DNA of 64,000 nt from Pedobacter chitinilyticus (GTDB lineage Bacteria; Bacteroidota; Bacteroidia; Sphingobacteriales; Sphingobacteriaceae). The DNA lies in contig NZ_QMHN01000008.1 of NCBI RefSeq assembly GCF_003313385.1, positions 62,001-126,000 on the forward strand, given 5' to 3'. Position numbers and translations under genes: made by a program. Under the pieces are notes generated by a model. The model was given only the letters and a program-made list of their open reading frames with translations. It was not told where the DNA came from and ran no database searches. Positions 60,803-64,000 of the stretch are shown here, piece after piece. Numbering within the stretch: the first letter of the stretch is position 1; each line of letters starts with the position of its first letter.

Positions 60803-60991
60803 AAACCTCAGGTTTTCCTCAAGAAACCTCAGGTTTTCCCCATGAAACCTAAGGTTTTTCCCATGAAACCTCAGGTTTTTCCCAAGAAATCTCTGGTATT
60901 TCCTTAGAAACCTCAGGTCTTTCCTAAGAAACCCCAGGTTTTTCCCGAGAAACCTCAGGTATGTTCCAGCAAACGTAAGGTTGTTATCTAA
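60803..60991. repeat. Tandem repeat, nine units of 21 bp with palindromic core
   Basis: Nine contiguous units start at 60803, 60824, 60845, 60866, 60887, 60908, 60929, 60950 and 60971. Each begins with the odd palindrome AAACCTCAGGTTT or a variant and ends with TCCCATG, TCCCAAG or similar. Units 2, 4 and 6-8 are close to each other; unit 5 and the last are most diverged. The period of 21 is seven codons: one frame reads KPQVFP repeatedly, but a stop in unit 5 breaks it. There are no spacers, so it is not a CRISPR. Confidence 0.85.
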
Positions 60992-61068
60992 CGCTTCCTA
61001 GCCGTTAGCGAGGACTACTAAGCAGCTACGAAGTAAACCTAGCCAAACCAATACCCAGTTCAAAGATC

Positions 61069-61204
61069 TCTCCGCTACGGTCGAGATGACGAAGTAGTAA
61101 CGGGAAAATCGTTAATAGAACGTCATTCCCGTGAAAACGGGAATCATAAAGCGCTTTAAGATCCCCGCATACGCGAGGATGACGATGTAGGAACGGGATG
61201 AGCT
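61069..61204. repeat. 136-bp direct repeat, copy 1
   Basis: Contains TCTCCGCTACGGTCGAGATG at the left, an inner hairpin CATTCCCGTGAAAACGGGAAT and GCGAGGATGACGATGTAGG. Copy 2 at 61417-61552 has the same length and about 8 differences. Confidence 0.8.
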
Positions 61205-61217
61205 TATAGACCAATGG

Positions 61218-61265
61218 AGATCCTTCGCTACCGAAGTATCGGGACAGGCAACGCTCTGGATGACA
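61218..61265. repeat. 48-bp dispersed repeat, copy 2
   Basis: Starts AGATCCTTCGCTACCGAAG and ends CGCTCTGGATGACA. Other copies are at 59478-59525, 61317-61364 and 61593-61640, each 48 bp long. Confidence 0.8.
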
Positions 61266-61316
61266 GATATGGAGGATAACCAGTTAAACGATTAAACAAA
61301 TAACCATTGCTTAAAA

Positions 61317-61364
61317 AGATCCTTCGCTCCCGAAGTGTCGGGACAGGTAACGCTCTGGATGACA
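61317..61364. repeat. 48-bp dispersed repeat, copy 3
   Basis: Same length as the copies at 59478, 61218 and 61593; it differs in a few positions (CTCCCGAAG in place of CTACCGAAG). Confidence 0.8.
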
Positions 61365-61416
61365 AACATAGTTGGATAGCAAAGTCCAAAGATATTACTT
61401 CGTAGCTGCTTCGCGG

Positions 61417-61552
61417 TCTCCGCTACGGTCGAGATGACGAAGTAAGAACGGAAAAACCGTCAATAGAACGTCATTCCCGTGAAAACGGGAATCATCAAAC
61501 GCTTTAAGATCCCCGCATACGCGAGGATGACGATGTAGGAATGGGATGAGCT
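61417..61552. repeat. 136-bp direct repeat, copy 2
   Basis: Partner of 61069-61204, about 94% identical by eye, 348 bp downstream and in the same orientation. Confidence 0.8.
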
Positions 61553-61592
61553 AACAAATGAACCAGTGAACCAATGAACCAACAACCACCAG

Positions 61593-61640
61593 AGATCCTT
61601 CACTACCGAAGTGTCGGTACAGGTAACGCTCTGGATGACA
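61593..61640. repeat. 48-bp dispersed repeat, copy 4
   Basis: Fourth 48-bp copy (CTTCACTACCGAAG variant). The following 61641-61898 stretch has no recognisable gene; a T- and A-run lies at about 61733-61790 just before the Rhs-like gene. Confidence 0.8.
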
Positions 61641-61898
61641 AGATGGGAACGGGATGAATTAAGCAGGTTCCTACTACCATTCCCAAGTACTCCTCTCGCT
61701 CTTTTATGGAGAACCGAAGCAACCTTAAATCGTTTTTTTTAAGAAAAAATTCTAATGAATTGCTTTTTTTTATATTTTTCAAAAAAAAACGCTCATGCTA
61801 TCTAATACATTTCGACGTCCTTGTAATTCTGTTACAGTTTCCAACAGGTTATTATTGCCAGTTCCGACACTTCTCATATTTCTAACGTAACTCATCTC

Positions 61899-64000
61899 AT
61901 GAAAAGACTTAGTTTACTTATCTTATTTTCCATAGCATTTTACTTCTATGGATACGGGCAAGCATTAAAGAGCTATGTCCCTCCATCACCAACTGCTGCC
62001 AGTTTAGGCATATTTGGGGATATACCTGTTAGCTACTATAACGGACTTCCAAATATCTCAGTACCTCTTTTTAATATTCCTTTAAGTGGATTAGATTTTG
62101 CCTGTGATTTAAATTATAGTGCCGATGGGTTAAAAATTTTCAATGAAAGCTCTTCAGTTGGGCTTCACTGGTCAATTAGCAATACGGCAATGATCACTAG
62201 AAATTTGAGGTTATTGGATGATTTTTCCGCTAATGGATATTTTAAAGTACCTCCAGCCAATCGCACATTAGGAAGTGGAAAAGATCTCGAACCCGACATC
62301 TTCAACTATTATATCAATGGCAGGTCTGGAAAATTTCTAATTGACTATTCAAGCTCTTCTTATATTATTCGTTTTATAGGGGGAACCGAAGATCTAAAAA
62401 TAGAAATTATTAATGGCGATAATTTTAGAATTACTGATACTTACGGCAATATATATAGATTTGAAAAGAAAGAATATCAATCTCAAAAAACTGGATCTAG
62501 TGCAACCGTAAATTATATCTCTGCTTGGTACCTCACCACTCTTGAAACGGTTAATAAGGATGTAATGACCATTGCTTATAAACAAAACACGCCAAAAATC
62601 ATCCACGACTACTCCAGTAGTGTATCTTTAGCGGTCAATCCACCTTATACCGCACCAGATTGCGCATATCGCAGTGGCGGAGCTATCTATGAACTATTTG
62701 CAAGCGGTTCTTCATCAACAAGCACACATACAGAAACCGATGAAATATTAGTTGATGAAATTTCTTACCGAGGAGGAAAAGTATCTTTTTCCTATATGTA
62801 TAGGATAGATCTCCGCACCAATGGAACTCCTGCTTCTTCTTTAAACAATATAACCATTAGAAATAACCAAAATGCCATTATAAAATATATTGGTTTAGAT
62901 TATTCTTATTTCTATTCGCCAGGAGGAGGATCAAATGCCATAAATACTAGGTTAAAATTAAATAAACTGTACGTAAATACGAATAGTAATGCCTACCACT
63001 TTATTTATAATGAGCAATCACAATTGCCACCAAAAACGAACACCTATGGTAAGTATTATGCGTCAAACCCTACATTGGGCTTATTAAAAAAACTTTACTA
63101 TCCTACTGGCGGTTATACAGAATTTGAATACGAAACACATATAGGCAGGTCCGATCAATATATGTTTTTAGAAAACAAAGGGGCAAGGATTTTACGTATC
63201 ATCAATAAAGAAATAGATAATAGCACGTTACAGGTTACCAGATTTGACTATACCAAGCCAAGCGGTAATGGTAGGGTCTCCAGTGGACTGGATCTTTCGC
63301 CCAGTTTGCATTCTTTCCCAAGCGCATCTTATGGCAACTGCGACGGCATTAATTTCATCTTTTATTATAGTAGAATTTTTTCAGAAAACATTTTGCCAAG
63401 CGAATATGGCAATCCAAACGGATATGATGAAGTAACGGTTTATCATGGAGAAAATGGAGAAAACGGCAAAAGTACTTATTATTACAGAAATGTTGTTGAC
63501 GTTTATCCTAATGGAATATTTCCTGGTGGCTATGGTGCAAGGGATGTAGGAAACGGAATGCTTCTTTCTGAAGAACATTATAAAAGGAAATCAGATGGTA
63601 CATTTATATCCATTTCTAAAAAAAATTTCGAGTATGAGGGCGTTGGACTAGCTACCATTTTAGGAGCCAAAATTATACAATCAGGATTATCATATTACCA
63701 CGTTTATACTGGTACTTATAGACCTATCAGTGAAAAAGAATATGTTTTTAATGAGAATGCTCATACTCTAGAGAAAGAAATGAGCTACGCTTACAATGGC
63801 TCTTATTTGCAACCAAAACAGATAACAACTACTTCAAGCAATGGTGATATCGTAAAGGTTATTAAACGTAATGCCTATGATATGGTGCAACTCGGGCAAT
63901 CTAATCCGTATCAGCAAATGGTTAATAATAATATGCTAGCTCAAATTGTGGAAGAAGAGAAGCAAGTTAATAACGTTATCTATTCTAAATCCACAACACA
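61899..64000 (+). CDS. Rhs/YD-repeat-like secreted protein, 5' part
   Basis: An open frame of at least 700 codons from the ATG at 61899 runs off the window without a stop. A signal peptide is at 1-21 (LSLLILFSIAFYFYGYGQA). The following region begins SYVPPSPTAASLGIFGDIPV and contains YYPTGGYTEFEYE and YFVFNENAHTLEKEMSY-like beta strands typical of the N-terminal part of the large Bacteroidota RHS-repeat shell proteins. Such proteins usually have C-terminal YD repeats and a variable, often toxic, tip; that part is beyond the window. The assignment is by general pattern and is moderately sure. Confidence 0.75.
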   Translation, partial: MKRLSLLILFSIAFYFYGYGQALKSYVPPSPTAASLGIFGDIPVSYYNGLPNISVPLFNIPLSGLDFACDLNYSADGLKIFNESSSVGLHWSISNTAMITRNLRLLDDFSANGYFKVPPANRTLGSGKDLEPDIFNYYINGRSGKFLIDYSSSSYIIRFIGGTEDLKIEIINGDNFRITDTYGNIYRFEKKEYQSQKTGSSATVNYISAWYLTTLETVNKDVMTIAYKQNTPKIIHDYSSSVSLAVNPPYTAPDCAYRSGGAIYELFASGSSSTSTHTETDEILVDEISYRGGKVSFSYMYRIDLRTNGTPASSLNNITIRNNQNAIIKYIGLDYSYFYSPGGGSNAINTRLKLNKLYVNTNSNAYHFIYNEQSQLPPKTNTYGKYYASNPTLGLLKKLYYPTGGYTEFEYETHIGRSDQYMFLENKGARILRIINKEIDNSTLQVTRFDYTKPSGNGRVSSGLDLSPSLHSFPSASYGNCDGINFIFYYSRIFSENILPSEYGNPNGYDEVTVYHGENGENGKSTYYYRNVVDVYPNGIFPGGYGARDVGNGMLLSEEHYKRKSDGTFISISKKNFEYEGVGLATILGAKIIQSGLSYYHVYTGTYRPISEKEYVFNENAHTLEKEMSYAYNGSYLQPKQITTTSSNGDIVKVIKRNAYDMVQLGQSNPYQQMVNNNMLAQIVEEEKQVNNVIYSKSTT

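Noticed and set aside
60803..60991. CRISPR array
   Set aside because: Units of 21 bp are contiguous with no unique spacers, the core is a simple palindrome and no cas genes are near.

Overview
The window is chromosomal DNA from a member of the Bacteroidota, most probably family Sphingobacteriaceae and close to Pedobacter. This rests on: the short (286 aa) primary sigma factor; promoters of the form TTTG-N19-21-TAnnTTTG and no clear Shine-Dalgarno sequences; an Oar-like TonB-dependent receptor; a fused MurF-alanine racemase; the long (482 aa) GAPDH; a secreted nuclease with a type IX secretion tail; and many lipoproteins. Family identifications come from reading motifs, not from database searches.

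Layout. 1-4.7 kb (minus): astacin-type lipoprotein protease and a TonB-dependent receptor. 5-14.6 kb: dihydrolipoyl dehydrogenase, MBL-fold hydrolase, calcineurin-type phosphoesterase, SigA, GAPDH, PhzF-like isomerase, aldo/keto reductase and M28 peptidase. 14.6-18.7 kb (minus): small conserved protein, S41 protease lipoprotein, a HAD-like protein lacking its nucleophile, a pre-ATP-grasp-like protein and a LolD-like ABC ATPase. 18.7-22.6 kb: membrane-protein genes around a small winged-helix regulator, three of them preceded by the same operator-like inverted repeat, ending in a frameshifted paralogue. 22.6-24.7 kb: a di-iron ferritin-like protein whose 3' end is duplicated around a small membrane-protein gene. 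25-41 kb: sucC, RDD protein, methyltransferase, two histidine kinases, asnS, glutamate-synthase-like protein, Sua5/YrdC, T9SS nuclease, GNAT and HEAT-repeat proteins. 41-45.3 kb (minus): trpD-trpF-trpB-trpA behind a tryptophan attenuator. 45.3-55.5 kb: recR-SDR-histidine kinase operon, Na+/solute symporter, LOG protein, DUF502 protein, murF-alr and recX. 55.6-56.1 kb: Gly-Leu-Gly tRNA cluster. 56.3-59 kb: an alpha/beta hydrolase plus an EF-G-like protein without a GTPase domain. 59-61.9 kb: an FnIII protein and a repeat-rich, gene-poor stretch. 61.9 kb to the end: an Rhs/YD-like secreted protein cut by the window edge.

Most notable. (1) The two-gene cassette at 56294-59010: EF-G domains III, IV and V, with the decoding-centre loops kept, are attached to an unrelated ~340-residue N-terminus and encoded 2 nt downstream of a Ser/Asp/His hydrolase, beside tRNA genes. 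(2) A trp leader at 45134-45298: a 17-residue peptide with three consecutive Trp codons, competing hairpins and an intrinsic terminator just before trpD. (3) Every junction of the trp cluster carries a different palindromic repeat, including a 305-bp MITE-like element with 25-bp terminal inverted repeats. (4) A three-copy operator beside a winged-helix regulator. (5) A 9 x 21-bp palindromic minisatellite and a cluster of 48-bp and 136-bp repeats at 60.8-61.6 kb.
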